Shown one piece after another: positions 46,553 through 56,131 of a stretch of 64,000 nucleotides of DNA. The translations under genes and the position numbers were made by a program. The notes beneath the pieces were generated by a model, which saw only the letters and a program-made list of their open reading frames with translations, ran no database searches and had not been told where the DNA came from. The stretch lies in contig JAFIHF010000008.1 in NCBI GenBank assembly GCA_017848855.1, positions 1 to 64,000 on the forward strand, written 5' to 3'. This DNA comes from Rhodanobacter denitrificans (GTDB taxonomy: Bacteria; Pseudomonadota; Gammaproteobacteria; Xanthomonadales; Rhodanobacteraceae). Position 1 is the stretch's first letter. Each line of letters begins with the position of its first letter.

Positions 46553-46659
46553 CCGTTCGCCCTGAGCGTAGGCGCGTAGCGCCGAAGTCGAAGGGCATCA
46601 CCCATCAGCCTGTGGTTCCGTGCCCTTCGACTCCGCTTCGCTACGCTCAGGGCGAACGG
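46553..46659. repeat. Inverted repeat between A2 and B2
   Basis: CCGTTCGCCCTGAGCGTA (from 46553) and GTCGAAGGGCA (to 46597) are inverted at TGCCCTTCGAC (46621) and CTACGCTCAGGGCGAACGG (to 46659). This is a dispersed intergenic repeat known in many proteobacteria. It widens the A2-B2 gap to 196 bases, while other partners are only 4-24 bases apart or overlap. Confidence 0.7.
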
Positions 46660-46694
46660 GTGCGCGTTGGCCATGCCTCACCGAGGAGCACCCC

Positions 46695-47954
46695 ATGAAA
46701 CTCCACCCCATGATTGCGGCATTGCGCAAGCACAAGGCGGGCGTGGTGCTGATCGCGCTGCAGATCGCGCTGACCCTGGCCATCGTCTGCAACGCGATCT
46801 TCATCATCGGCCAGCGCATCAGCCGGGTGAACCGCCCCACCGGGCTGGACGAGAGCAACCTGTTCCTGGTCAGCCAGCAATGGGTGGGCGCGCCCAGCGC
46901 CGATTCCGCCGATGGCGTGGCCAAGCTCGACGCGATGCAGAAGGAGGATCTCGTCGCCTTGCGCAACCTGCCCAGCGTGGCGTCGGTGGCGCCGATCAAT
47001 TCGCTGCCGCTGCTGAATTCTTCTTGGATCGGTTCGGTGTCGCTCAAACCCGATGCCAAGTTCAGCGACAAGGCAGGCAACGCGCGCACCGCGTACTACT
47101 TCACCGACGAGCAGGCAATGTCGACACTGGGCGTGAAACTGGTGGCTGGCCGCTGGTTCAATGCCGGCGACGTGCAGCATCAGGGTTTCCGCGACAATCC
47201 CCCGCATCCTGTCGTCATCGTCACCAAAGCGATGGCGGACAAGCTGTTCCCAGCGGGCGATGCGGTGGGCAAGGCGGTCTACGCCGACGGCAGCAGCTCG
47301 CCCAGCACCATCGTCGGCGTGGTCGCGCGCCTGCAGGTGCCCGCCACCGGCAGCTGGGTCAACGACTTCGCGTGGAACGCCACCCTGATCCCCACCCGGT
47401 TGAACAGCAATGGATCGCGCTACGCGGTGCGCGCCAAGCCGGGCCAGCTGGAGGCAGCGATGAAGGCCGTGGCGCCCACGCTGTACCGGGTGAACCCGCT
47501 GCGCGTGCTCGACGACGACAGCGTCAAGTCGTTCGCCGACATCCGCGCCAAGGCCTACCGCGCCGACGTGGGCATGGCGATCCTGATGGGTGTGATCTGC
47601 CTCGTGCTGCTCAGCGTCACCGCCGCCGGTATCGTGGGCCTTACCAGCTTCTGGGTGGGCCAGCGCCACCGCCAGATCGGCGTGCGCCGCGCGCTGGGCG
47701 CGCGCAAGGTCGACATCCTGCACTACTTCCAGCTGGAGAACCTGCTGATCGCGGGCAGCGGCGCGCTGATCGGCATCGGCCTGGCGCTCGCCCTCAACCT
47801 GTGGCTGATGCGCCACTACGAGATGGACCGCCTGCCGCTGCCCTACACGTTGATCGGCGTGCTGGCCGTGCTGGTGCTCGGCCAGTGCGCGGTGTTCGTG
47901 CCCGCGCGGCGCGCCTCCAACGTGCCGCCGGTGACCGCCACGCGCGCGGTGTGA
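46695..47954 (+). CDS. FtsX/MacB-type permease B2
   Basis: 419 residues, MKLHPMIAALRKHKAGVVLI. TM1 segment LTLAIVCNAIFII matches B1. The coupling segment is RQIGVRRALGARKVDILHYF, with QLENLLI, and the tail is PPVTATRAV. GAGGAG lies 8 bases before the ATG. Closest in pattern to B1, in line with pairs 1 and 2 being a recent duplication. Confidence 0.92.
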   Translation: MKLHPMIAALRKHKAGVVLIALQIALTLAIVCNAIFIIGQRISRVNRPTGLDESNLFLVSQQWVGAPSADSADGVAKLDAMQKEDLVALRNLPSVASVAPINSLPLLNSSWIGSVSLKPDAKFSDKAGNARTAYYFTDEQAMSTLGVKLVAGRWFNAGDVQHQGFRDNPPHPVVIVTKAMADKLFPAGDAVGKAVYADGSSSPSTIVGVVARLQVPATGSWVNDFAWNATLIPTRLNSNGSRYAVRAKPGQLEAAMKAVAPTLYRVNPLRVLDDDSVKSFADIRAKAYRADVGMAILMGVICLVLLSVTAAGIVGLTSFWVGQRHRQIGVRRALGARKVDILHYFQLENLLIAGSGALIGIGLALALNLWLMRHYEMDRLPLPYTLIGVLAVLVLGQCAVFVPARRASNVPPVTATRAV

Positions 47955-48108
47955 CTGCTTGAACCCTCTCCCCCGGCTGCGCCGGGGGAGAGGGCAGGGT
48001 GAGGGGGGCTTCTGCACTGCTCGCGTGGCGAAGAGCGCCCCCTCACCCCGACCCTCTCCCCCAACGAAGTTGGGGGAGAGGGAGTCTGAAAACTGAGGAA
48101 AGTCTGGA
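47955..48108 (+). repeat. Double hairpin spacer between pairs 2 and 3
   Basis: CCCTCTCCCCCGGC with GCCGGGGGAGAGGG, then CCCTCTCCCCCAA with TTGGGGGAGAGGG, the same two-hairpin arrangement as at 42421-42563 before A1. Confidence 0.6.
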
Positions 48109-49434
48109 ATGTTTGCTTACTACCTCGACCTCGCCCTGCGCAGCCTGAAGCGCAACCGCGTGCTCACCGCGCTGATGGTGCTGGCGATCGCCGTGGGCAT
48201 CGGTGCCAGCATGACCACGCTGACGGTGATGCACATCCTGTCCGGCGATCCCATGCCGGGCAAAAGCGCGCGGCTGTATTTCCCGCAGCTCGATCCCGCC
48301 CCGGCCGACTGGAAAACGCCGTTGCATCCGCGACCGATGATGGACTACCGCTCGGCGATGGATCTTTGGAGCGCGCATCGTGCCGATCGGCAGGCGCTGG
48401 TAGTGCAAAGCCCGGTGAAGGTCCTTGCACCGGGTACGGGGCGCCCGCCATTGATGCTGATGATGATGTCGACGACGACGGATTTCTTCCCGATGTTCGA
48501 CGTGCCGTTTGCGTACGGTGGCGCGTGGACGCCCGCGGACGAGGCCGGTCGTGCGCATGTGGCGGTGATATCGAGCGACCTCAACGACAGACTGTTCGGC
48601 GGTGGCAACAGCGTAGGCAGGACCTTGCATCTCAGGGACGCCGACGTGCGCATCGTCGGCGTGTTGAAACCGTGGCGTCCGACGCCCCTGTTCTACGATC
48701 CCGTGGGTGGCATCACCGGCAGCATGACGCCTACGGGCTTTTATGGCAGGCCCGAGGACGTCTTCATGCCGTTCCTCGCCGGCCTCGACGTCAACGACGG
48801 CAACTTCTTCCAGTACACCTGCTGGGGCAGCGGGCCGGCGAAACCCGGGCATTTGCAGGACGCGCCATGCCTCTGGCTCGCCTTGTGGGTGGAGCTGGAC
48901 AGCCCCGCCAAGGCAGCCGCGTATCGCTCGTTCCTCGACGGTTACGTGCGGCAGCAGAAGGCACTGGGGCGTTTCGCGCACATCGACACGGACATGCCGG
49001 ACCTGATGCAGCAGCTGGACCGGGCGCACGCAATACCGGCGAACGTCCGGCTGCAGACCTGGCTGGCGCTCTCCTTCCTGGCGATCTGCCTGTTCAACAT
49101 GGTGGGTCTGTTGCTGGCCAAGTTCCTTCAGCGCAGCGGCGAGATCGGCGTGCGCCGCGCCTTGGGCGCGTCGCGGCCTGCGGTGTTCGCGCAATGCCTG
49201 GCCGAGGCCGGATTGATCGGTCTGATCGGTGGCGTGGGTGGATGGTTGTTGACGCTCGCCGGGCTGTGGCTGGTGCGCCGCCAGCAGTTGCCGTACTCCG
49301 ACCTCGTGCATATGGACATGCCGATGTTCGCGAGCACGTTCGTGCTGGCGGTCGCGGCCAGCTTGATCGCAGGGTTGTTGCCGGCATTGCGTGCGAGCAG
49401 GGTTGCGCCAGCGCTGCAGTTGAAGACCTTGTGA
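48109..49434 (+). CDS. FtsX/MacB-type permease A3
   Basis: 441 residues, MFAYYLDLALRSLKRNRVLT. The periplasmic domain is more divergent (PWRPTPLFYDPV), but the Cys pair is kept (FQYTCWGS and APCLWL). Coupling segment SGEIGVRRALGASRPAVFAQ; tail PALQLKTL. Base use in the periplasmic part looks less GC-biased than in A1 and A2. B3 starts 8 bases after the stop. Confidence 0.92.
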   Translation: MFAYYLDLALRSLKRNRVLTALMVLAIAVGIGASMTTLTVMHILSGDPMPGKSARLYFPQLDPAPADWKTPLHPRPMMDYRSAMDLWSAHRADRQALVVQSPVKVLAPGTGRPPLMLMMMSTTTDFFPMFDVPFAYGGAWTPADEAGRAHVAVISSDLNDRLFGGGNSVGRTLHLRDADVRIVGVLKPWRPTPLFYDPVGGITGSMTPTGFYGRPEDVFMPFLAGLDVNDGNFFQYTCWGSGPAKPGHLQDAPCLWLALWVELDSPAKAAAYRSFLDGYVRQQKALGRFAHIDTDMPDLMQQLDRAHAIPANVRLQTWLALSFLAICLFNMVGLLLAKFLQRSGEIGVRRALGASRPAVFAQCLAEAGLIGLIGGVGGWLLTLAGLWLVRRQQLPYSDLVHMDMPMFASTFVLAVAASLIAGLLPALRASRVAPALQLKTL

Positions 49435-49442
49435 GGACAATC

Positions 49443-50663
49443 ATGCAGATCAAGCCCATCTTATCGGCTCTGAAAAAGCACAGGCTCGCGACCTTCTTGA
49501 TCGCTATGGAAATCGCGCTTGCCTGCGCGGTGCTGTGCAACGCGGTGTTCATGATCGCCAATCGCCTGACGGCGATGAACCTCGACAGCGGCGTGGACGA
49601 GTCTTCGCTGGGTGCGATCACGGTGACTGGATTCGACCCCGCGCAAGCTACCGATTTGAACGCGCGGATGGTGGCGGGCCTGCGCGCGGTGCCCGGCGTC
49701 GAGTCCGCGCAGGTCATCTCCTCCGTGCCGTTCGGCGCGCAGTCGCTCGTGGCCGGCATCAGCCTCGACCCGTCCGGCAAGAAAACACCGGCCGTGGTCC
49801 AGTTCTACCAAGGTGCCCCCGGAACCATCGACGCGCTGGGCTTGAAACTGGAGGCAGGGCGGCTGCCCGCGACGAGCGACTACCAGCCCTTGTCGGGGCA
49901 GGAGTATTTCCCAGCCGTGTCGCCGGTGCTGGTCACCCGCGCGCTGGCCGAGCATCTGTGGCCTGGCCAGAATCCGCTGGGCCGCGAGTTCTGGATGGCC
50001 AAATGGCAATTCCGCGTCATCGGAGTGCTATCCCACCTTTCGGTGTCCCAGTACACCGAGTACGCCGAACAGGGCGCGGAGTGGACCGTGTTCGTGCCAA
50101 CCCTGCCGGGTGGCCAGTTGGCGGGCACCTACCTGATCCGCGCAAAGCCGCAGGACATCGAGAGCGTCATGACGACGGCGCGTGCCGCAGTGGCGAAGAT
50201 CGCACCGGAAGTGGTGCTGGATCACGAGAACAGCCATTCGGTTTCCTTCCTGCGCGAGCGTTTCTTTCGGACCGATCGCGCCATGGCCGGCATGCTGGTG
50301 GGCGTGATCGTGGCGCTGCTCGGCGTCACCGCACTGGGCATCGTGGGCCTGGCCAGCTTCTGGGTGGCGCAGCGGCGCAAGCAGATCGGCATCCGCCGCG
50401 CGATCGGCGCCACGCGCGGCGACATCCTGCGCTACTTCCAGACCGAGAACTTCCTGATCGTCACGTTCGGCATCGCGCTCGGCATGGCGCTGGCCTTCGT
50501 GCTCAACGCGGTGCTGATGAAGTTCTACGAACTGCCGCACCTGCCGCTGTACTACCTGCCGGTCGGCGCACTGGCGCTGTGGGCGCTGGGCCAACTCGCC
50601 GTACTCGGCCCCGCCCTGCGCGCCGCGAACGTGCCGCCGGTAGTGGCAACCCGCAGCGTGTGA
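49443..50663 (+). CDS. FtsX/MacB-type permease B3
   Basis: 406 residues, MQIKPILSALKKHRLATFLI. TM1 contains CAVLCNAVFMI. Coupling segment KQIGIRRAIGATRGDILRYF with QTENFLI; tail PPVVATRSV. The last 31 codons and the following spacer are identical in DNA to those of B4. Confidence 0.92.
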   Translation: MQIKPILSALKKHRLATFLIAMEIALACAVLCNAVFMIANRLTAMNLDSGVDESSLGAITVTGFDPAQATDLNARMVAGLRAVPGVESAQVISSVPFGAQSLVAGISLDPSGKKTPAVVQFYQGAPGTIDALGLKLEAGRLPATSDYQPLSGQEYFPAVSPVLVTRALAEHLWPGQNPLGREFWMAKWQFRVIGVLSHLSVSQYTEYAEQGAEWTVFVPTLPGGQLAGTYLIRAKPQDIESVMTTARAAVAKIAPEVVLDHENSHSVSFLRERFFRTDRAMAGMLVGVIVALLGVTALGIVGLASFWVAQRRKQIGIRRAIGATRGDILRYFQTENFLIVTFGIALGMALAFVLNAVLMKFYELPHLPLYYLPVGALALWALGQLAVLGPALRAANVPPVVATRSV

Positions 50664-50881
50664 CGCTTAAGCCCTCCCCTTCAAGGGGAGGGTTGGGTGG
50701 GGATGGTTGCGAGGGGTGGCGTTGGGTGGGGATGGTTGTTCTGCGGAGTGTTGGGAGGGGATGGTGTGGTGGCATCGCGCACTGGCCGAACCCTCTCCCC
50801 CCCCAACCCCTCTCCCGCAAGCGGGCGAGGGGAGTGATGAAGGGCCTCTCCCGCGGGGGAGTTCAATCAAGGAGGGAATGG
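50664..50881 (+). repeat. Repeat-rich spacer between pairs 3 and 4
   Basis: 218 bases. CCCTCCCCTTCAAGGGGAGGG hairpin, then several GGTTGGGTGGGGATGGTT units, CCCTCTCCCGC-type hairpins and a CCTCTCCCGCGGGGGAG just before A4. It is homologous along its length to the spacer at 53407-53593. Confidence 0.65.
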
Positions 50882-52192
50882 ATGTTTGCTTACTACCTCG
50901 ACCTGGCATGGCGCAGCCTGAAGCGCACGCCTATCCTCGCCGGCCTGATGGTGCTGGCGATTGCGCTGGGCATCGGTGCGTCGATCACCATGCTCACGGT
51001 GCTGCGCAACCTGTCGGGCAACCCGCTGCCGGGGCGCAGCGAGGTGCTTTTCCATCCGCAGGTCGATCCGCGGCCGGCCGATCTGCCGGGCGCCAAGGAG
51101 GAGCCGCCGGACGACCTCACTTATCTCGATGCGGTGAACCTCTACCAGCTCGGCATCGCGCCGCGTCGCGCGGTGATGAGCAGCAACTGGCTGCCGGTGC
51201 GCAAGGACGCGCCGGACAGCCCGCTGGCGATGTTCAGCGACCGCGCCACCACCGCGGATTTCTTCGCGATGTTCGGCGTGCCCTTCGTTTACGGCTCCGC
51301 GTGGTCGGCGCAGGACGACGCGAACCACGCGCAGGTGGTGGTGCTGTCGCGGGCGATGAACCAGAAACTGTTCGGTGGCGAGAACAGCGTGGGCAAGACC
51401 CTGGTGATCGCCACCAAGACCTTCCGCGTGGCAGGCGTGGTCGACGACTGGAACCCGCAGCCGCACTTCTACGATTTGAACGGTGGCGCCTACGGCAAGG
51501 GCGAGCAGATGTATCTGCCGTTCTTCACCTGGCTCGACTTGCCGCAGGACTACGGCTACGGCCCGATGCAGTGCTGGGGCAACGACCCGAACGCGGGCAC
51601 GCACGATCCCAAGGCGAAGCAGTGCACCTGGGCGCAGTTCTGGGTGCAGTTGGACACGCCCGCGCAAGTGGCGGACTACCGCGCGGCGCTCAACCAGTAC
51701 AGCGCGCAGCAGCACCAGCTCGGCCGCTACCAGCGCGCGCCGGACGTGCGCCTGCGCGGCCTGCTCGACTGGCTGGACGCCAAGCACGTGATCCCGGTGA
51801 CGGTGCGCATGCAGACCTGGATCGCCTTCGGCGTGCTCCTGATCTGCCTGGTCAACACCGTGGGCCTGATGGTGGCGAAGTTCCTGCGCAAGTCGGGCGA
51901 GATCGGCGTGCGCCGCGCGCTGGGCGCCTCGCGCCGCGCGGTGTTCACGCAATGCCTGGTGGAGGCCGGCGTGATCGGCGTGGCCGGCGGCCTGCTCGGC
52001 CTGCCGCTGGCGTGGCTGGGCCTGTGGATGGTGCGCCAGCAGCCGGTGAGCTTCGCTGCCTCCGCGCATTTCGAGCCGTCCATGCTGGGCGCGGCGCTGG
52101 CGCTGGCCGTGTTGTCGGCGCTCGCCGCCGGCGTGTGGCCCGCGCTGCGCGCCTCGAGCGTGGCCCCCGCCCTGCAGGTGAAGTCGCTATGA
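50882..52192 (+). CDS. FtsX/MacB-type permease A4
   Basis: 436 residues, MFAYYLDLAWRSLKRTPILA. Cys pair in GPMQCWGN and AKQCTWAQ; DDWNPQPHFYDLN; MNQKLFGGENSVGKT. Coupling segment SGEIGVRRALGASRRAVFTQ; tail PALQVKSL. AAGGAGGG precedes the ATG. Its last 4 bases overlap the B4 start. Confidence 0.92.
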   Translation: MFAYYLDLAWRSLKRTPILAGLMVLAIALGIGASITMLTVLRNLSGNPLPGRSEVLFHPQVDPRPADLPGAKEEPPDDLTYLDAVNLYQLGIAPRRAVMSSNWLPVRKDAPDSPLAMFSDRATTADFFAMFGVPFVYGSAWSAQDDANHAQVVVLSRAMNQKLFGGENSVGKTLVIATKTFRVAGVVDDWNPQPHFYDLNGGAYGKGEQMYLPFFTWLDLPQDYGYGPMQCWGNDPNAGTHDPKAKQCTWAQFWVQLDTPAQVADYRAALNQYSAQQHQLGRYQRAPDVRLRGLLDWLDAKHVIPVTVRMQTWIAFGVLLICLVNTVGLMVAKFLRKSGEIGVRRALGASRRAVFTQCLVEAGVIGVAGGLLGLPLAWLGLWMVRQQPVSFAASAHFEPSMLGAALALAVLSALAAGVWPALRASSVAPALQVKSL

Positions 52193-53406
52193 GAATCCTC
52201 CATCAGATCCGCCCTATCCTCGCCGCGCTGCGCAGCCACAAGACCGCCGTGATGCTGCTGGTGCTGGAGATCGCGCTGACCATGGCGGTGCTCGGCAACC
52301 TGGTGTTTATCGTGTACGACACCATCAACCGCTCGCATGTGTCCACGGGGATTGCTGAGAGCCAGATCGGCTGGCTGCAGAACATTGGCGTGGTCGGCCA
52401 GGACAATCCCGTTACGGGTGCGGAGAATCTCGCTGTGCTGCGTGCCGTACCCGGCGTAGCGGATGCAGCCTATGTCAGCCCGCCACTCGTGTATGCGCAG
52501 CGCAATCCTCTCTTCATCGATCCATCGCGCAAGCAGCCTGTTGCACAGGTATACGAGTTTCAGGGCAGTCAGGGGCTAGTCGATACCTTCGGACTGCACG
52601 TCATCCAGGGACGGGAGCCCACGCTCGATGAACTGCCGGTGGCGGCCACCGTCACGAGTGACGCCGTGTTTCCAGTGTTGGTGACCCAAGCCTTGGCCGC
52701 GCACCTGTTCCCCGACGGTCACGCGTTGGGCAAGCTGATCTACGACGGCGGCGGCAATCCGATGCGCATCGTTGGCATCGTGGATCACTTGCGTGGCGAG
52801 ATTACCGGGCGCGTCGATGACGACTATGCGGTCGTCACCCAGTTGTTGCTGGGCGCTCAGAATGTTGGCGGCGGTTTCACCATACGCGTTCACGAGGCCA
52901 CGCAGTTGCCGCAAGTGTTGCAAGCTGCTGCCATCGCCCTGCAGAAAGCCAACCCGGGCCACGTGCAGAACGCTGCTCTCACCATGGCTGAGGCGCGCGA
53001 AAGCTATTTCCGCAACGCTCTCGCCGCCGGCCGCATGTTGGTGGCGATCATGCTGATCCTGCTGGTGGTCACCGCGCTGGGTGTGAGCGGCTTGGCCAGC
53101 TTCTGGGTGCAGCAGCGGCGAAGGCAGATCGGCATGCGCCGCGCGCTGGGTGCCACCCGTCGCGACATCCTGCATTACTTCCAGATGGAAAATCTGCTCA
53201 TCGTCAGCGGCGGCGTTCTGCTGGGCACGCTGTTCGCGTATGCGCTGAACCTGTTCCTGATGCACCGCTTCGAACTGGCCCACCTGCCGGCGCATTACCT
53301 CGTGGTCGGCGCGCTGGCGCTGTGGGCGCTGGGCCAACTCGCCGTACTCGGCCCCGCCCTGCGCGCCGCGAACGTGCCGCCGGTAGTGGCAACCCGCAGC
53401 GTGTGA
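52189..53406 (+). CDS. FtsX/MacB-type permease B4
   Basis: 405 residues, MRILHQIRPILAALRSHKTA. TM1 has MAVLGNLVFIV, the only B member with Gly in place of Cys before the Asn. The periplasmic part has lower GC than its ends. Coupling segment RQIGMRRALGATRRDILHYF; tail PPVVATRSV. The 3' end is identical to that of B3, which suggests gene conversion. Confidence 0.92.
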   Translation: MRILHQIRPILAALRSHKTAVMLLVLEIALTMAVLGNLVFIVYDTINRSHVSTGIAESQIGWLQNIGVVGQDNPVTGAENLAVLRAVPGVADAAYVSPPLVYAQRNPLFIDPSRKQPVAQVYEFQGSQGLVDTFGLHVIQGREPTLDELPVAATVTSDAVFPVLVTQALAAHLFPDGHALGKLIYDGGGNPMRIVGIVDHLRGEITGRVDDDYAVVTQLLLGAQNVGGGFTIRVHEATQLPQVLQAAAIALQKANPGHVQNAALTMAEARESYFRNALAAGRMLVAIMLILLVVTALGVSGLASFWVQQRRRQIGMRRALGATRRDILHYFQMENLLIVSGGVLLGTLFAYALNLFLMHRFELAHLPAHYLVVGALALWALGQLAVLGPALRAANVPPVVATRSV

Positions 53407-53593
53407 CGCTTAAGCCCTCCCCTTCAAGGGGAGGGTTGGGTGGGGATGGTTGTTCTGCGGAGGGTTGGGTGGGAATGGTGTTGCGGCATGGCGCGCTGGC
53501 CGAACCCTCTTCCCCAACCCCTCTCCCGCAAGCGGGAGAGGGGGGGCGATGAAGGGCCTCTCCCGCGGGGGAGTTCGATCAAGGAGATGTGGA
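53407..53593 (+). repeat. Repeat-rich spacer between pairs 4 and 5
   Basis: 187 bases. The first 46 bases are identical to the start of the pair 3-4 spacer (part of the 139-bp identity). It then has related GGTTGGGTGGGAATGGT units, a CCTCTCCCGCAAGCGGGAGAGG hairpin and the CCTCTCCCGCGGGGGAGTT segment before A5. Confidence 0.65.
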
Positions 53594-54883
53594 ATGTTCG
53601 GCTATTACCTCGACCTGGCGCTGCGCAGCCTCAAGCGCAACAAGGCGCTCACCGCGCTGATGGTACTGGCGATCGCGCTGGGCATCGGCACCAGCATGAC
53701 CACGCTGACCGTGATGCACGTGCTGTCGGGCGATCCGATTCCGCAGAAGAGCGCGCAGCTGTTCCGTGTGCGCATGAACGTGTTTCCGGACGACAGTTTC
53801 CGCCCGGGCGACAAGGTGCCGGACAACCTGACCCGCCGCGATGTCGAGGCGCTGCTGCGCGATGCGCGTGCCGACCGTCAGGCGGCGATGTCGGCCGGCG
53901 CGATGGTGGTGGCCGCGCAGGGCGAGCCGCTGCGCGTGGCGACGCGTTACACCGGCGCGGATTTCTTCCCCATGTTCGACGTGCCGATGCGCTACGGCCG
54001 CGCCTGGAGCCGCGCCGACGATGCGAGCCGTGCACGCGTCGCGGTGATCTCGAGCGTGCTGAACGAGCAGCTCTTCGGCGGCGTGGACAGCGTGGGCAAG
54101 ACGTTGCAGGTGGGCGAGCAGTCCCTGCGCATCGTCGGCGTGCTGGGCGACTGGAACATGAACCCGCGCTTCTACGACCTCAGCAACGGCCAGTTCGGCG
54201 ACAGCGAGCAGGTGTTTCTGCCGCTGTCCACGGCGCTGGACCTGAAGCTGTCCAGCAGCGGCTCCACGAATTGCTGGAGCCGCACAAATGATGCACGCGC
54301 CGCCGATGCGCCCTGCATCTGGCTGCAGTACTGGGCGGAACTGGACACGCCGGCGAAGGCGGCGACCTACCGGCAATACCTGCAGAACTACATCGCCCTG
54401 CAACAACAGGCCGGGCGTTTCAGCCATGCCGGCCAGGCCGAGGCGCTGGACGTGATGCAGTGGCTGGACGCCAAGGGCGTGGTGCCCGCCGACGTGCGCC
54501 TGCAGACCTGGCTGGCGCTGGGCTTCCTCGGCATCTGCCTGCTCAATACCGTGGGCCTGCTGCTGGCGAAGTTCCTGCGCCGCAGCGGCGAAATCGGCGT
54601 GCGCCGCGCGTTGGGCGCTTCACGCCGCGCGATCTTCCTGCAGTGCCTGGTCGAGGCCGGCGTGGTGGGGCTCGCCGGCGGCGTGCTCGGCCTGGCATTG
54701 GCGGCCCTGGGTCTGGTGCTGGTGCGCCACCAGCCGACCGACTACGCCGCCTACATCCACATGGACCTGCGCATGTTGCTGGCCACCTTCGTGCTGGCGC
54801 TGGCGAGCAGCCTGCTGGCCGGCCTGCTGCCGGCGTGGCGGGCCATGCAGGTGGCGCCCGCCGTGGCGCTCAAGTCGAACTAG
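53594..54883 (+). CDS. FtsX/MacB-type permease A5
   Basis: 429 residues, MFGYYLDLALRSLKRNKALT. Periplasmic domain with GDWNMNPRFYDLS and the Cys pair (STNCWSR and APCIWL). Coupling segment SGEIGVRRALGASRRAIFLQ; tail PAVALKSN. Partner B5 begins 24 bases on. Confidence 0.92.
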   Translation: MFGYYLDLALRSLKRNKALTALMVLAIALGIGTSMTTLTVMHVLSGDPIPQKSAQLFRVRMNVFPDDSFRPGDKVPDNLTRRDVEALLRDARADRQAAMSAGAMVVAAQGEPLRVATRYTGADFFPMFDVPMRYGRAWSRADDASRARVAVISSVLNEQLFGGVDSVGKTLQVGEQSLRIVGVLGDWNMNPRFYDLSNGQFGDSEQVFLPLSTALDLKLSSSGSTNCWSRTNDARAADAPCIWLQYWAELDTPAKAATYRQYLQNYIALQQQAGRFSHAGQAEALDVMQWLDAKGVVPADVRLQTWLALGFLGICLLNTVGLLLAKFLRRSGEIGVRRALGASRRAIFLQCLVEAGVVGLAGGVLGLALAALGLVLVRHQPTDYAAYIHMDLRMLLATFVLALASSLLAGLLPAWRAMQVAPAVALKSN

Positions 54884-54907
54884 ACCGTCAGGCGAGAGGA
54901 CTACGCG

Positions 54908-56131
54908 ATGCACTTCCGTCACATCCTGAGCGCGCTGGGCCGCCACCGGATCGCCGTTGGCCTGCTGGTGCTGGAGATCGCCTTTTCCTGCGCGGTGGTC
55001 TGCAACGCGCTGTTCCTCATCGGCAGCCGGCTGGAGCGCATGCAGCGGCCCACCGGCGTGGACGAGGCGCACCTGGTCGAGATGTTCATCGGCAGCGTTA
55101 CGCGCGGCTCGGCGGACGCGGTCATGGCGCAGACGCGCACCGACCTGGCCGCGCTGCGGGCCATTCCCGGTGTCGCCAATGCCTCCGTCGTCAACCAGAC
55201 GCTGTTCGGCAACTCGCTCAATGCCAGCGGCGTCAGCCTCAGTGACGAGGCGAAGGCGCCGAGCATCCCGGTCACGCAGTACATGGGCGATGCGCAACTG
55301 GCCGACACCCTGGGCCTGAAACTGGTGGATGGCCAGTGGTTCAAGCCGGACGAATTCATCACCGAGGAGCAGCTTGAAAGCGGCCACTCCGGCCTGCCCG
55401 TGATCATCACCAAGGCGTTGGCAGACCATTTCTTTCCGGGCCAGTCGGCGGTCGGCAAGACCATCCATGCCTTCGGCACCAACCGCGTGGTGGGGGTGCT
55501 GGATCGGCTGGTGCAGCCGCACGACTCCGGCCCTGCGGAGTATTACGGCTACGCCATGCTGTTTCCGGTGAACCTGCCGTACACGGAAGGCGCCTACGTG
55601 ATCCGGGTGAGGGATGCGGCGCAGCGCGCCGCGGTGCTCCAGGGCGCATTGCGCGCGCTGAAGGCCGACGGCCCGCTGCGGCTGATCTCGCCGAAGTACG
55701 CCTTCACGCTGGAGTCGCAGCGCGACAAGTACTACCGCAACGACCGCGCGATGGCCTGGATGCTGGTGGGCGTGTGCCTGCTGCTGCTGGTCGTCACGGC
55801 GGTGGGCATCGTGGGCCTGACCAGCTTCTGGGTGGCGCAGCGGCGCCGGCAGATCGGCATCCGCCGCGCGATTGGAGCCACGCGCGGCGACATCCTGCGC
55901 TACTTCCAGACCGAGAATTTTCTGATCGCGACGCTTGGCATCGCCCTGGGCATGGTGCTGGCCTTCGGCCTCAACCTGCTGTTGATGCGGCACTACGAAC
56001 TGGGGCGTTTGCCGGGCTACTACTTCCCAGTGGGCGCCATCGTGCTGTGGCTGCTCGGGCAACTCGCCGTACTCGGCCCCGCGCTGCGCGCGGCGGCAGT
56101 GCCGCCGGTGGTGGCGACACGCAGCGTGTGA
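54908..56131 (+). CDS. FtsX/MacB-type permease B5
   Basis: 407 residues, MHFRHILSALGRHRIAVGLL. TM1 has CAVVCNALFLI. Coupling segment RQIGIRRAIGATRGDILRYF with QTENFLI; tail PPVVATRSV. GAGAGGA precedes the ATG. The C-terminal half is close to B3. Confidence 0.92.
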   Translation: MHFRHILSALGRHRIAVGLLVLEIAFSCAVVCNALFLIGSRLERMQRPTGVDEAHLVEMFIGSVTRGSADAVMAQTRTDLAALRAIPGVANASVVNQTLFGNSLNASGVSLSDEAKAPSIPVTQYMGDAQLADTLGLKLVDGQWFKPDEFITEEQLESGHSGLPVIITKALADHFFPGQSAVGKTIHAFGTNRVVGVLDRLVQPHDSGPAEYYGYAMLFPVNLPYTEGAYVIRVRDAAQRAAVLQGALRALKADGPLRLISPKYAFTLESQRDKYYRNDRAMAWMLVGVCLLLLVVTAVGIVGLTSFWVAQRRRQIGIRRAIGATRGDILRYFQTENFLIATLGIALGMVLAFGLNLLLMRHYELGRLPGYYFPVGAIVLWLLGQLAVLGPALRAAAVPPVVATRSV

